Shown here piece by piece: positions 1-9,885 of a stretch of 64,000 nt of DNA (position 1 is the stretch's first letter; each line of letters opens with the position of its first letter). The position numbers and the translations under genes are program-made. The DNA is from Alphaproteobacteria bacterium. GTDB taxonomy: Bacteria > Pseudomonadota > Alphaproteobacteria > Sphingomonadales > JAKSBY01. Under the pieces are notes generated by a model, which was given only the letters and a program-made list of their open reading frames with translations, searched no databases and was not told the origin of the DNA. The stretch is from contig JAJFIV010000027.1 in assembly GCA_021774625.1 (NCBI GenBank), positions 390,815 through 454,814 on the forward strand, given 5' to 3'.

Positions 1-16
1 TTATTAGATTATTCTG

Positions 17-45
17 CAGGTGAAGCTGTATATAGCCATCACCTG
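17..45. repeat. Inverted repeat upstream of ribA
   Basis: CAGGTGA at 17-23 is repeated in perfect inverse as TCACCTG at 39-45, with 15 bases between. It lies 40 bases before the ribA start in an AT-rich leader. It could be an operator or a weak hairpin. It is too small to be an FMN riboswitch, and the window edge hides anything further upstream. Nothing else is seen in bases 1-84. Confidence 0.3.
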
Positions 46-84
46 ATTATTATACTAGGCTATAAAATACCGGATCAGCAAGAC

Positions 85-1200
85 ATGAACTCGAATATGC
101 CTGCAACACCCCCCGCCTTCATCGCTGTCGACCGGGCGGCGGACGATCTCCGCCGGGGTCTTCCGGTGATCGTTCGGGGGGAGAAGGCTCTTTTGATCGT
201 CGCCACCGAGCGGGCGAGCCGCGCCGTTCTTGCTCTGCTACAATCCGCAGCCGCGAAAGAGCCTTATTTGCTGCTGACCGCCAACCGGTCGGATGCGTTG
301 AAGATTCATGGCCGGGGACGGTCTGTGGTGCCCGTCAGACTGCCGGCCTCTTTAAAAATAGAAGACCTGCAGGCCATCGCCGACCCCACACGTGACCTCG
401 CGAATCCTCTGAAAGGCCCTTTTGAGACAATCCCGCGGGCGGAACGGGAATCGGAAACGGCCGCGTTGAAATTATGCCGCATCGCCAAACTGCTGCCTGC
501 CGCCCTGGTTTGCGAAGTTTCAGACGAGGACAGCATCAACGCGCTTTGCGAAATACATGGTCTGCTTTCCGTTTCCCCGGCAGCCGTTTTGACTTATGAA
601 AAAGAAAACGCCGGGGCGCTGGAAGAAATTGCCCGGGCGCAGGTTCCGCTGGAAGGCGCGGAAAACACAACGCTTATTTCCTATCGGCCGGTTTCAGGCG
701 GACCGGAACATATGGCAATTGTGATCGGCGAGCCGGGCGGCGAAAAATCTGCACTGGTCCGCATCCATTCCGAATGTTTTACCGGTGATCTTCTGGCCTC
801 CCTTAAATGCGATTGCGGCAAACAGCTAAAGGGCGCCATTGCCGCCATGGCCGCTGAGCAGGGCGGCATTGTGCTTTATCTTGCCCATGAGGGACGCGGC
901 GTCGGTCTCGCCGGAAAACTGAAAGCCTATGCCCTGCAGGATCAGGGCTTCGATACGGTGGACGCCAACCTGAAACTGGGTTTTGATGTTGATGAGCGGG
1001 ATTTTCAGCCCGCAGCAGAAATTTTGCGGCGCCTTGGCCATAAAACCGTCCGTCTGCTGACCAACAATCCGGAGAAGGTGGCGGCGCTGGAACGGTTCGG
1101 AATCAAGGTTGCGCAGCGCCTTCCTCATGTTTTTCCCGCCACCAAACATAATGCCGGTTATCTGGCGACAAAAAAGGCCCGCAGCGGCCATCTTTTGTGA
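85..1200 (+). CDS. ribA: GTP cyclohydrolase II
   Basis: Opens the imidazole ring of GTP, the first committed step of riboflavin synthesis, in the cytoplasm. Residues about 200-371 are the GCH II domain: RIHSECFTGD, the zinc ligands C231, C242 and C244, the HEGRGVGL loop, and LLTNNPEK near 325. The first 170 or so residues correspond to the RibB-like N-terminal domain but lack the acidic DHBP-synthase active-site cluster, so this half is probably non-catalytic, as in many alphaproteobacterial RibA proteins. ATG at 85 is used; an in-frame ATG at 97 is possible. The L,D-transpeptidase gene follows after 13 bases. Confidence 0.9.
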   Translation: MNSNMPATPPAFIAVDRAADDLRRGLPVIVRGEKALLIVATERASRAVLALLQSAAAKEPYLLLTANRSDALKIHGRGRSVVPVRLPASLKIEDLQAIADPTRDLANPLKGPFETIPRAERESETAALKLCRIAKLLPAALVCEVSDEDSINALCEIHGLLSVSPAAVLTYEKENAGALEEIARAQVPLEGAENTTLISYRPVSGGPEHMAIVIGEPGGEKSALVRIHSECFTGDLLASLKCDCGKQLKGAIAAMAAEQGGIVLYLAHEGRGVGLAGKLKAYALQDQGFDTVDANLKLGFDVDERDFQPAAEILRRLGHKTVRLLTNNPEKVAALERFGIKVAQRLPHVFPATKHNAGYLATKKARSGHLL

Positions 1201-1213
1201 TGGAGCGCGCGCC

Positions 1214-1771
1214 ATGAGCGCATCCGCGCTGAAAATCCTTGCGGATCAGAACAAGCCTTCGAAAGGCGACGCTCATTGGCAGAACCGGTCCTTTCCCTGC
1301 GCGCTCGGCCGGGCGGGTGTTGTTGCGGAACGTGAAAAACGGGAGGGCGACGGCAAAACCCCCCTTGGCCGGTTTGTCATGCGCCGTCTGCTCTACCGGG
1401 CGGACCGTCTGCAGCGGCCGGAAACACACTTGCCTGCGACGGCTATCCGGGAGACCGATGGCTGGTGCGATGCGCCATCCGACCCCCTTTATAACCGGCC
1501 TGTCCCCTTGCCCTATCCGGCCAGCGCGGAAAGATTATGGCGGGAGGACCAAATCTACGACCTCATTGTCATTCTGGGCCACAATGATGATCCCCCGGCG
1601 GCAAATCTCGGCAGCGCCATTTTCCTCCATGTTGCGCGGGACAACTTTATGGCCACGGAAGGCTGTGTGGCGCTTCTGCGGAATGACCTGCTCGCCGTTC
1701 TGAAGGATTGCGAGGCCGGGACTTACCTTGATATCCGCGCGCCGAAAATTGCGGTGCCGACCCGGACATAA
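1214..1771 (+). CDS. L,D-transpeptidase family protein (YkuD fold)
   Basis: A 185-residue YkuD-fold protein of the COG3786 kind. The catalytic pattern is visible as H139 and C151 in FLHVARDNFMATEGCVAL, and GKTPLGRF near residue 47 is typical of the family. Members act on or cross-link peptidoglycan stem peptides. No signal peptide is seen, so export is uncertain. The ATG at 1214 was preferred to an upstream in-frame ATG at 1109 that would overlap ribA by 92 bases. Its last 49 bases overlap the 3' end of the convergent yggS gene. Confidence 0.8.
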   Translation: MSASALKILADQNKPSKGDAHWQNRSFPCALGRAGVVAEREKREGDGKTPLGRFVMRRLLYRADRLQRPETHLPATAIRETDGWCDAPSDPLYNRPVPLPYPASAERLWREDQIYDLIVILGHNDDPPAANLGSAIFLHVARDNFMATEGCVALLRNDLLAVLKDCEAGTYLDIRAPKIAVPTRT

Positions 1772-2412
1772 TGGGCGCCCATTTCCGCCGCCAGTTCAAA
1801 ATCACCGCTCATGCCCATGCTGAGTTTTTCAAGTCCAAACCGGCCGGCCAGTTTTTTAAGGAGCGCAAAATGCAGCGCCGGCTCCTCATCCAGCGGCGGA
1901 ATACACATCAGGCCCTCGATGGCCAAATCCAGTTCATCGCGGCAGCAGCGAAGCAGCGCCGGTAGTTCTGAGGACGGGATACCACCCTTTTGCGGCTCCT
2001 CCCCGGTATTGACCTGAATGAAAAGACGGACGGTTTTACCGCTTTTATCCATTTCTTTCTTAAGGGCGCGGGCAAGTTTTTCCCGATCAACCGTTTGAAT
2101 GACATCAAACAGGGCAACGGCGTCCTTTACCTTGTTTGTCTGCAGGCCGCCGATCAGATGAAGCTCGATATCAGGAAAATCCTGCCTGAGGTCCAGCCAT
2201 TTTTCCGCCGCTTCCTGGATCCGGTTTTCGCCAAAAATCCTGTGCCCCGCCGCCAGAGCCTCGCGGATTCGCCCGGCAGGATGGGTTTTGGACATCGCGA
2301 TCACGCGGCAGCCGTCCCCTTCACGCACGCCCCGCGCCGCCGCCTCAGACGTGCGCACCAAAATATCCGCAAGCCGGTCTTTGATATCGGCCATATCCGG
2401 GGTTTTCGGCAT
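1723..2412 (-). CDS. YggS/PROSC family PLP homeostasis protein
   Basis: Binds pyridoxal 5'-phosphate without known catalysis and buffers vitamin B6 and amino-acid pools. The 229-residue length is normal. VIAMSKTHP carries the PLP lysine at K42, FGENRIQEA follows, and the C-terminal phosphate-binding motif SMGMSGDFELA is present. The last 49 bases are read on the opposite strand as the end of the L,D-transpeptidase gene. A ThiE-like gene diverges from its 5' end. Confidence 0.9.
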   Translation of the reverse strand: MPKTPDMADIKDRLADILVRTSEAAARGVREGDGCRVIAMSKTHPAGRIREALAAGHRIFGENRIQEAAEKWLDLRQDFPDIELHLIGGLQTNKVKDAVALFDVIQTVDREKLARALKKEMDKSGKTVRLFIQVNTGEEPQKGGIPSSELPALLRCCRDELDLAIEGLMCIPPLDEEPALHFALLKKLAGRFGLEKLSMGMSGDFELAAEMGAHYVRVGTAIFGARISR

Positions 2413-2477
2413 TGGCTTCCTTTCTCTTCTTCTCTATAGCCATGGCGGGGCCATACAACAACATGCTAGAAGGCGCC

Positions 2478-3098
2478 ATGAAACGGAAAATTGGCATTCC
2501 CCATCCCCCCCTCTTCCAGAAGCGGCATATAAAGCGGCCGCTTTTTTCCAAAAACGGCCGATTGATGCCGCGCATTTTTTTTCTGACCGACAGCAGTCGA
2601 TTGCCCGATCCCCGGCCAGCAATCCGCGCTTTGCCCAAGGGCACGGGCGTGATTTTTCGGGATTATGATGTGGCGGAACGAGCGCAGAAGGCCCGGCTCT
2701 GCGCCCGACTTTGCCGGCAAAGAGGGCTGGTTTTTCTGGTCGCGGGGGACCATTATCTGGCGGACGCCATCGGGGCGGATGGCTTGCATTTACCGGACCG
2801 GCCCCCCTATCGCCGGCTTGTGCGCCCGCAGCGCCCGTTTCTGATCACCGCGTCAGCGCACGATGCTTATGGTCTGCGCCGCGCTGAAACGCTGGGAGCG
2901 GATCTAGTTTTTTTGTCGCCGGTTTTTCCAACACGGAGTCATCCCGGAGCCAGGGCCCTGGGGATCCATCGTTTTAGCCGACTCGCGTCCCTGTCAAATA
3001 TACCGGTCTTTGCATTAGGCGGGATTGATCGGGAAACAACAAGACGCCTGCCGCCGATGACCGGGGGGGTTGCCGCGATATCCGCTTTTAAGAGGTGA
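2478..3098 (+). CDS. Thiamine phosphate synthase-like protein
   Basis: A 206-residue TIM-barrel protein of the ThiE family, which joins the thiazole and pyrimidine moieties of thiamine. Visible are GLHLPD, TASAHD, the phosphate loop LSPVFPTRSHPG, PVFALGGI and the closing GVAAISAF. The motifs diverge from canonical ThiE (for example TASAHD in place of the usual GxSxH), so a ThiE/TenI-like role is safer than a firm thiE call. The start at 2478 was chosen over 2412, which would overlap the start of yggS. It ends 5 bases from the convergent barrel protein gene. Confidence 0.75.
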   Translation: MKRKIGIPHPPLFQKRHIKRPLFSKNGRLMPRIFFLTDSSRLPDPRPAIRALPKGTGVIFRDYDVAERAQKARLCARLCRQRGLVFLVAGDHYLADAIGADGLHLPDRPPYRRLVRPQRPFLITASAHDAYGLRRAETLGADLVFLSPVFPTRSHPGARALGIHRFSRLASLSNIPVFALGGIDRETTRRLPPMTGGVAAISAFKR

Positions 3099-3103
3099 CG
3101 GGG

Positions 3104-4042
3104 CTAAAAATTAAGATTGGTGCCAAGATAGAAAAGCTGCGAACGGCTGGCCAGATCCGGTGTCAGGCCAAAATTAGGCCCGTATTCGAAGAAACGCACC
3201 CCGCCGGAAAAGCGGAGAGCGGGCGATAGATAATAGGCCGCGCCAAACTGCAGCGCGTAAAAGTTCTCATCTAGACCCAGGGGTGATGTGATCAGGCCAT
3301 TCAGCCTGCGGTTATATTCACCGATGCTGAGCGTGGTGGACCAGCTTGACCCCTGATAGGACAGGCCGACGTCAAGCCCTTCATAGCCGGGCGTGAGGCC
3401 ACCGCTTTCCCTGACCAGAAAGGCGCCAAGATTGAAGCCCAGATAGCCGACATTCAGTCCCAGATTCATGGACTGCCGGTTAAAATTCTGACCCAGCAGA
3501 TTCTGGTTGAAAAGCCCGGAAAGATTGACCGGCTGCACGGCGACAGTGGAGGAGAGCGAGATCTGAAAGCTTTGCCGTTTTTCCTGCTCGCCAGCGTCCG
3601 AACCAAGGTTAATCCCAATATTTACCGCCGCCTGCCGGGGCGTAAAACTGTTTAAAACACCCGTTTCATCCGGAAAAATGCTGTCCGCCGGCCGGCCCTG
3701 CGGCATGGTGACGCCGCGCGGCGTGAATGTCGTGATGTCTGACGACAGGGAGGGCAATTGTTCCGGCTCAATCCGTCCTGAATTTGTGCCGGCGTCCTCC
3801 CGAAAATATAAAAACCCGCGATTCGGCGAGTCGCTCTCGGCCGCTTCGGCCGGCGCCGCATCCTGGCCCTGATCCTGGCCGGCCGCGCCGGATGCAGCCT
3901 TGGCTGTGCCGGCAAACAGATTCAGCAAGGGAAGGGGGGCGGAATCGCCAGAACCCTTGCCAGCCGCCAAAACAGGTGCGGGAGTCAGCAGGATAACCGC
4001 CGCCGCCAATGTCTTTTTTATCGCGCTTTTCAAGGGGGTCAT
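3104..4042 (-). CDS. Putative outer-membrane beta-barrel protein, unknown family
   Basis: A 312-residue protein that I do not recognise. It begins with a signal peptide (MTPLKSAIKK, hydrophobic core, AxA-like site before AAGKG), then an Ala/Asp-rich linker to about residue 70. The C-terminal half has alternating strand-like segments such as GVRFFEYGPNFGL and ends in a terminal Phe (LNF), as outer-membrane barrels do. The start at 4042 gives the signal peptide; an in-frame start at 4084 would put 14 extra residues before it. Function unknown. Confidence 0.55.
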   Translation of the reverse strand: MTPLKSAIKKTLAAAVILLTPAPVLAAGKGSGDSAPLPLLNLFAGTAKAASGAAGQDQGQDAAPAEAAESDSPNRGFLYFREDAGTNSGRIEPEQLPSLSSDITTFTPRGVTMPQGRPADSIFPDETGVLNSFTPRQAAVNIGINLGSDAGEQEKRQSFQISLSSTVAVQPVNLSGLFNQNLLGQNFNRQSMNLGLNVGYLGFNLGAFLVRESGGLTPGYEGLDVGLSYQGSSWSTTLSIGEYNRRLNGLITSPLGLDENFYALQFGAAYYLSPALRFSGGVRFFEYGPNFGLTPDLASRSQLFYLGTNLNF

Positions 4043-4084
4043 GCGTTGCCCAAAATTATTCCTCAGAAACAAAAAACTCAACAC

Positions 4085-4324
4085 ATAGCGTTCTGACGAT
4101 ATTCTACAGGAAAATTATACAATCGCGCAAGGCCGACACAAATATTTCACAGCCAAATCCCGCACTAAAATTTCAAGTGTGTCGCCGCCGCCACAGGCCT
4201 GACTGAATATGCAGGCTGGTTTTATCCTGTCGCCATGATTATAACACAGTGGCAATTCATATATTTGTTGCGTATTTTATTGAATAACGCCATGACGTCA
4301 GCGGCGCTTTGAAAATCGAACTGG
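4085..4324. other. Divergent intergenic region, 240 bp
   Basis: AT-rich spacer between the minus-strand barrel gene and the plus-strand DUF3576 gene. It presumably holds promoters for both. I see no convincing coding sequence, RNA gene, or well-spaced -35/-10 pair. Confidence 0.4.
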
Positions 4325-4783
4325 ATGCATGAGTTAATGAAGTTTAAAAATCTTTCTTTCGGATTTATACTGCCAATTATCTTCCCCGTATTTCTTGCGG
4401 CCTGCGGTTCCGACGATGACGGCTTTTCCGATTCCGTCATAAAGGATCGGACCTCCGCCATCGGCGTGAACGGCTATCTGTGGCGGGGCGCGCTGGATAC
4501 GCTTTCCTTCATGCCGATGGAGGATGTGGATTCTGCGGGCGGCGTGATTATTACCGACTGGTACGTCAATCCTGATGTTTCTACGGAACGCTTGAAAGTC
4601 GCCGTCTATATTCTGGACCGCGCCCTCAGAGCGGACGGCCTCAAGGTTTCGGTTTTCCGGCAGGAGTTGGTAAACGGCACATGGTCCAATGCCAGTGTGC
4701 GGGCGGCGACGGCCATACAGATTGAAGACGCCATCCTTGCCAGGGCGCGCGAACTGCGTCTGAAATCTATCGATGACAAATAA
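4325..4783 (+). CDS. DUF3576 domain lipoprotein
   Basis: A 152-residue lipoprotein. A hydrophobic stretch ends in the lipobox LAAC followed by acidic residues. The remainder matches the DUF3576 pattern: [18 protein letters not shown], then ITDWY and [11 protein letters not shown]. This family commonly sits directly before leuS in alphaproteobacteria, as here (47-base gap). Role unknown, probably envelope. An in-frame ATG at 4337 is an alternative start. Confidence 0.8.
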   Translation: MHELMKFKNLSFGFILPIIFPVFLAACGSDDDGFSDSVIKDRTSAIGVNGYLWRGALDTLSFMPMEDVDSAGGVIITDWYVNPDVSTERLKVAVYILDRALRADGLKVSVFRQELVNGTWSNASVRAATAIQIEDAILARARELRLKSIDDK

Positions 4784-4830
4784 ACAATAAGTCTGACAAG
4801 CCGTTGCTGTTAAAGGGATACCAAAAGACC

Positions 4831-7389
4831 ATGCGGCGCTATAACGCCAAAATAACGGAAGCCAAATGGCAAAAAACCTGGACTGAGCGCAAGACATTCG
4901 AGGTCACCGAAGACCCCGCAAAGCCCAAAAACTACGTATTGGAAATGTTCCCGTATCCGTCCGGACGCATTCATATGGGTCATGTGCGCAACTACACGAT
5001 CGGCGACGTGCTGGCCCGCCACCGCAAGGCCAAAGGGTATAACGTGCTCCACCCCATGGGCTGGGACGCCTTTGGCATGCCGGCGGAAAATGCCGCCATG
5101 GAGCGCGGCGTCCACCCGGCGCGCTGGACCTATGACAATATTGCGGCCATGCGGGCGCAACTCAAAAGGCTGGGTCTTGCCATTGACTGGACCCGCGAAT
5201 TCGCCACCTGCGATCCGGAATATTACAGCCAGCAGCAACGACTGTTCCTCGATTTTTACGAAGCGGGACTGGTTTATAGAAAGGAATCCTGGGTCAATTG
5301 GGATCCGGTGGACAATACGGTTCTCGCCAATGAGCAGGTGATTGACGGCAAGGGCTGGCGCTCTGGCGCACCCGTCGAGCGCCGCCAGCTTTCCCAGTGG
5401 TTCTTTAAAATCACCGATTTTGCCGATGATCTGCTTGAAAGCCTGAAATCCCTCGAACGCTGGCCGGACAAGGTCCGCCTGATGCAGGAAAACTGGATCG
5501 GCCGCTCGGAGGGGCTGCGCTTTTCCTTTGATATCGATGGCCGGGACGAAAAAATCGATGTTTTTACCACCCGGCCTGACACGATTTTCGGCGCCAGCTT
5601 TTGCGCCATCGCCGCCGAACACGCATTGAGCCATCAGCTTGCCAAAGCGAGCCCGGAGATTGCCGCCTTTATTGAAGAATGCCGGGCCATGGGCACCAGA
5701 GCCGAAGATATCGAAACCGCGGAGAAAAAGGGCTTTGATACGGGTCTTCAGGTGCGCCATCCGTTCTTGGAAGAGGTGCGGCTGCCCGTCTATGTCGCCA
5801 ATTTTGTATTGACGGAGTATGGCGCCGGCGCCGTATTCGGCTGCCCGGCCCATGACCAGCGGGATCTGGACTTCGCCCGGAAATACGGCCTGCCGGTGCT
5901 TCCGGTCGTGGTGCCGGAAAAAGAGGCTGCCGCGGCCTTCGCTATCGAAGCCGAAGCCTATACCGGCCCCGGAAGGCTCGCCAATTCCCATTTCCTCGAC
6001 GGCCTGACCATAGAAGAGGCGAAATCAGCGGTCATCGGCCGCGCCGAAGCTGGCGGTTTTGGCGAAGGCGCCATCACATACCGGTTGCGCGACTGGGGCA
6101 TTTCCCGGCAGCGTTACTGGGGTTGCCCGATCCCGATGATCCATTGTAAAAGCTGCGGTATTCTGCCGGTTCCCAAAAGCCAGCTTCCGGTTATTCTGCC
6201 CGATGACGTCCGTTTCGACCGGCCCGGCAATCCGCTGGCCCGCCACCCGGACTGGAAAAAAACTACCTGCCCCGAATGCGGCGAAGCGGCAGAGCGCGAG
6301 ACCGATACCTGCGATACCTTCGTCGATTCCGCCTGGTATTTTGCCCGCTTCTGTTCGCCAAAGGCCGCCACTCCGCTGGACCGCGAAGCGGTGGATTACT
6401 GGCTGCCGGTCGATCAGTATACCGGCGGTGTGGAACATGCGATCCTGCATCTGCTTTATGCCCGCTTCTTCACCCGCTGCCTTGAAAAATGTGGCTACAG
6501 CTCGGTTAAGGAGCCTTTTGACGGACTGTTCACCCAGGGCATGGTAACCCACGAAACCTACAAGGATGCAGACGGCAAATGGGTCTTCCCGGAGGACGTC
6601 GAAAAGGCCGCCGGTGACCGGCTGGTCAAAAACGGGACCAGCCTTTCCGTGACCGTCGGGCGTATCGAGGCCATGAGCAAATCGAAAAAGAATGTGGTCG
6701 ATCCCGATGCCATTATCGATCAGTTTGGCGCCGACACCGCCCGCTGGTTTATCCTGTCCGACAGTCCGCCCGAACGCGACCTGCCCTGGACCCGGTCCGG
6801 CATTGAAGGGGCCTGGCGCTTTACCCAGCGTTTCTGGCGGCTGACCGGCGATATACTCGACAAAATCCCGCAAAGACCGGAAAAGCCGGCAGGGTTTTCC
6901 GAAAGCGCCCGGCGCCTCCGCCAGTCGGCACACAAAGCGGTGGCCGGGGTCGGCGAGGACATCGATGCCCTGCATCTCAATAAAGCGGTGGCGCGGATAC
7001 ACGGTCTTGCCAATGATATTGCCGAAGGAGCGACGGGCGAGGGAAGCGACTGGGCTCAGTGGGAAGCGATTGAGCTTTTTGTCCGCATCAGCAATCCTAT
7101 GATGCCCCATCTTACGGAGGAATTATGGTCTCTGATGGGGAACGAGGGTTTGCTGGCGGACGCCCCTTGGCCAGAACCGGAATCGGCGCTTCTTCAGGAC
7201 AACCTGATCACCATCGGCGTACAGGTCGGCGGGAAGTTGCGCGCCACCCTTGAAATTGAACGGGACGCGGCGCAGGAAATGATTGAAAAACTCGCCCTTG
7301 GCTCCGAGAATGTAAAGCGCGCCATTGATGGCAGGACGATCCGCAAAGTAATTGTGGTGCCGAACCGGATCGTGAATGTGGTGGTATAA
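4831..7389 (+). CDS. leuS: Leucyl-tRNA synthetase
   Basis: Charges tRNA-Leu with leucine (class I synthetase). 852 residues, normal length. The HIGH-type motif is [19 protein letters not shown] near residue 40, the CP1 editing domain occupies the middle with [12 protein letters not shown], and the KMSKS-type motif is AMSKSKKN near 620. ATG at 4831 begins the usual [15 protein letters not shown]-terminus; the longer frame from TTG at 4804 was rejected. lptE follows after 3 bases and holA after that, the common alphaproteobacterial leuS-lptE-holA operon. Confidence 0.97.
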   Translation: MRRYNAKITEAKWQKTWTERKTFEVTEDPAKPKNYVLEMFPYPSGRIHMGHVRNYTIGDVLARHRKAKGYNVLHPMGWDAFGMPAENAAMERGVHPARWTYDNIAAMRAQLKRLGLAIDWTREFATCDPEYYSQQQRLFLDFYEAGLVYRKESWVNWDPVDNTVLANEQVIDGKGWRSGAPVERRQLSQWFFKITDFADDLLESLKSLERWPDKVRLMQENWIGRSEGLRFSFDIDGRDEKIDVFTTRPDTIFGASFCAIAAEHALSHQLAKASPEIAAFIEECRAMGTRAEDIETAEKKGFDTGLQVRHPFLEEVRLPVYVANFVLTEYGAGAVFGCPAHDQRDLDFARKYGLPVLPVVVPEKEAAAAFAIEAEAYTGPGRLANSHFLDGLTIEEAKSAVIGRAEAGGFGEGAITYRLRDWGISRQRYWGCPIPMIHCKSCGILPVPKSQLPVILPDDVRFDRPGNPLARHPDWKKTTCPECGEAAERETDTCDTFVDSAWYFARFCSPKAATPLDREAVDYWLPVDQYTGGVEHAILHLLYARFFTRCLEKCGYSSVKEPFDGLFTQGMVTHETYKDADGKWVFPEDVEKAAGDRLVKNGTSLSVTVGRIEAMSKSKKNVVDPDAIIDQFGADTARWFILSDSPPERDLPWTRSGIEGAWRFTQRFWRLTGDILDKIPQRPEKPAGFSESARRLRQSAHKAVAGVGEDIDALHLNKAVARIHGLANDIAEGATGEGSDWAQWEAIELFVRISNPMMPHLTEELWSLMGNEGLLADAPWPEPESALLQDNLITIGVQVGGKLRATLEIERDAAQEMIEKLALGSENVKRAIDGRTIRKVIVVPNRIVNVVV

Positions 7390-7392
7390 ACG

Positions 7393-7899
7393 ATGCGTAT
7401 TTTTTTACTGTTCGCCTTTCTTTCATGTCCGCTTTTATCCGCCTGCGGTTTTGAGCCGCTTTACGGCGAAACTAGGGGATCTGTGGCTGTTAATGATGAT
7501 CTGGCGGCCATAGAAATAGGCGAAATTCCTGACCGGCTTGGCCGTGTTGTCAGAAATGGTCTTCTCGACCGGCTGAACCCCTATGGCGAACCCGGCAGTC
7601 CGGCCTACCGGCTCGATGTGGCGGTTACCTCTTTCAAGGAAGGCTACGGTTTTCGCGCCGACGAAGCCATTACCCGTGAAAATTTGCAGCTTCAGGGACA
7701 TTTTGTGCTGACCGATTTGTCCTCCGGTGAAATTGTGCTGGAAGATGATGTCCGCTCCAGCATGGCCTATGACATTGTGCAATCGGATTTCGCTACCTTC
7801 AGCGCCGAACGCGATGCAGAATTGCGCACCTCCGAAGCGGTGGTGAACGATATCTACCGCAAGCTCGGTTTCTTCTTCCGGACGGAAAAGACCGACTGA
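7393..7899 (+). CDS. lptE: LPS assembly lipoprotein LptE
   Basis: Partner of LptD in inserting lipopolysaccharide into the outer membrane. 168 residues with signal peptide and lipobox LSAC followed by GFEPLYG, the characteristic LptE start. EDDVRSSMAYDIVQSDFATFSAERDA is typical of the C-terminal half. It is placed between leuS and holA as in E. coli and most proteobacteria. Family identity rests on position and the GFxPLYG signature, since LptE is poorly conserved. Confidence 0.85.
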   Translation: MRIFLLFAFLSCPLLSACGFEPLYGETRGSVAVNDDLAAIEIGEIPDRLGRVVRNGLLDRLNPYGEPGSPAYRLDVAVTSFKEGYGFRADEAITRENLQLQGHFVLTDLSSGEIVLEDDVRSSMAYDIVQSDFATFSAERDAELRTSEAVVNDIYRKLGFFFRTEKTD

Positions 7900-7930
7900 T
7901 TGCCTTTCACCATCCATCAGGGCTTGAATT

Positions 7931-8962
7931 ATGGTCAAAGCAAAGACAACGGATATTCCGGGCCTTTTACAAAAACTTCCGGCGCATTATCGCGGTGTTC
8001 TCGTTTACGGCCGCGATGAGGGAATGGTCCGGGAAAGGGCTCAGCAACTGGCGCGCCAGATTGTCGAAGATCTGTCCGATCCTTTTCAGGTGGCGCGGCC
8101 CGGTTTGCAGCAGATAAAGGAAACGCCTTCGCTTCTGGCCGATGAAATGGGCGCTCTTTCGATGATGGGGGGGCGCCGGGTGATTCTGGTTGATCAGGCC
8201 TCGGATGCCCATTTCGGACCGGCTTCCAATGCCCTGGCGATAACTGTGGGTGATAATCTTTTGATTCTCGCCGCCGGTGATCTTGCGCCGCGGTCGCGGC
8301 TGCGCCGCCTGTTTGAAGAAACGGCGGAAACCCTTGCGCTTCCCTGCTACGGTGACAGCCAAAGAGACCTGGATCTGCTGATCGACGACATCGTTCTGGC
8401 CAGAGGCTTTACCGTTGCCCGGGACGCGGCCGCCTATCTGAAATCCCAACTGGGTGTGGACCGTCAGATCAGCCGCAATGAACTGGAAAAACTGGTGCTT
8501 TATATGGGCTCCGAGCAAAGCGGCCAGCGCATCAGTCTTGCGGACGCAAAAGCCTGCGTCGGCGATCAGACCGCGCTGGCCCTCGGCCAGATTGCGGCCG
8601 CAGCCACGGGCGGCGACATTAAATCGCTGGATAGGCTTCTGGAACGCGCCATTATGCAGGGAGAGACACCGGTTGCCGTGCTGCGGGTGGCGCAAAAGCG
8701 GCTGCAAAGGCTGCATCTCACCGCCGGTCTCCAACAGGCCGGCGCCAGCGCCGATGCGGCAATGGGAAAATTGCGGCCACCGGTCTTTTTCATGGAAAAG
8801 GAGGCCTTCCGGCAGGATCTGAAACGCTGGAATGTCGCCCGGCTTTCCTCGGCGCTGGCGATCCTTGCCGAAGCGGAAGCCGGCTGCAAATCAACCGGTT
8901 TTCCGGCAGAAGCCATCTGCGCCCGCGCCCTGACCCGGATCGCGCTCGCCGCCAAGGCATAA
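7931..8962 (+). CDS. holA: DNA polymerase III subunit delta
   Basis: Clamp-loader subunit that opens the beta sliding clamp. 343 residues, normal for HolA. VLVYGRDEGMVRERAQQL near residue 25 and the PVAVLRVAQKRLQRL helix of the C-terminal domain fit the family. Last gene of the leuS-lptE-holA run. It converges on parB with a 37-base gap in which no terminator hairpin is obvious. Confidence 0.9.
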   Translation: MVKAKTTDIPGLLQKLPAHYRGVLVYGRDEGMVRERAQQLARQIVEDLSDPFQVARPGLQQIKETPSLLADEMGALSMMGGRRVILVDQASDAHFGPASNALAITVGDNLLILAAGDLAPRSRLRRLFEETAETLALPCYGDSQRDLDLLIDDIVLARGFTVARDAAAYLKSQLGVDRQISRNELEKLVLYMGSEQSGQRISLADAKACVGDQTALALGQIAAAATGGDIKSLDRLLERAIMQGETPVAVLRVAQKRLQRLHLTAGLQQAGASADAAMGKLRPPVFFMEKEAFRQDLKRWNVARLSSALAILAEAEAGCKSTGFPAEAICARALTRIALAAKA

Positions 8963-8999
8963 ACGCCATCAGAAATCAATTGCTTAACATTATTCCCGG

Positions 9000-9872
9000 C
9001 TATGGGCCGCAAAGCCGCTGGCAAAGATCATCCAGCTGCTCAAGGGTTTTATAGGTAATGGCCACCTGGCCGCCCTGTTCCCCCGCATGACTGATGCTGA
9101 CCTTCAGGCCGAGAGCCCGGGACAGGTCCCGTTCCAGCGCCAGCGTATCCGCATCCTTGGTGGGCGCAAGAAAAGATGGACGAGACGACTTTCCCTTCCT
9201 TCCGCGCGCCAGAGATTCTGTCTGCCGGACGCTTAAGCCGGATTCTTCGACGCGCTTCGCCAGACTAACGGCATCGTCCGCCCCGATCAGCGCACGGGCA
9301 TGGCCCATGGAAAGCCGGCCGGAATCAATCATCAGCTGAACCGGCTCCGGCAGGGTCAAAAGCCGCAGCAAATTTGCTATATGGCTGCGGCTCTTCCCAA
9401 CCAGTTGAGAAACTTCTTCCTGCGTATGGTCGAAATCATCCATCAACTGGCGATAACCCTTGGCCTCTTCCACAGCGGATAGATCTTCGCGCTGCACATT
9501 CTCAATAATGGCGGCTTCCAGGGCTTCCTGATCAGTGAATTCGCGAATCATCACGGGAATTTCATGAATGGCGGCCGCCTGCGCGGCGCGCCAGCGGCGT
9601 TCGCCGGCAATAATCTCATAGCGGCTCCGGTCTGCCGTCGGGCGCACCAGAATCGGCTGTAAAATACCTTTTTCGCGGATTGATTCCACCAGTTCGGCGA
9701 GGGCTTCGGGATCAAAACTTCGTCGCGGCTGGAAAGGATTTGCGCTCAGCCAGGCTACCGGCAGTGTCGATTGGCCGCGGCCGGCCCCTGCCACCGTGAC
9801 GTCATCCTCCATATCTCCCATCAACGCGGAAAGTCCGCGCCCCAACCCCAGAGATTTCGCTTTTGCCGTCAT
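9000..9872 (-). CDS. parB: Chromosome partitioning protein ParB
   Basis: CTP-dependent clamp that loads at parS and spreads to organise the origin for segregation. 290 residues. GLGRGLSALMGD opens the protein; the CTP-binding signature GERRWRAAQ lies near residue 105, ENVQREDLSAVEEAKGY follows, and the helix-turn-helix SQLVGKSRSHIANLLRLL reads parS. The start at 9872 gives the canonical N-terminus. parA ends 13 bases upstream. Its two perfect target sites lie 1.4 and 3.4 kb away. Confidence 0.97.
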   Translation of the reverse strand: MTAKAKSLGLGRGLSALMGDMEDDVTVAGAGRGQSTLPVAWLSANPFQPRRSFDPEALAELVESIREKGILQPILVRPTADRSRYEIIAGERRWRAAQAAAIHEIPVMIREFTDQEALEAAIIENVQREDLSAVEEAKGYRQLMDDFDHTQEEVSQLVGKSRSHIANLLRLLTLPEPVQLMIDSGRLSMGHARALIGADDAVSLAKRVEESGLSVRQTESLARGRKGKSSRPSFLAPTKDADTLALERDLSRALGLKVSISHAGEQGGQVAITYKTLEQLDDLCQRLCGP

Positions 9873-9885
9873 TCGCCGTTCCTTT

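Noticed and set aside
2412..2477. Upstream extension of the ThiE-like gene
   Set aside because: The in-frame start at 2412 overlaps the yggS start codon and adds a sequence unlike the family.
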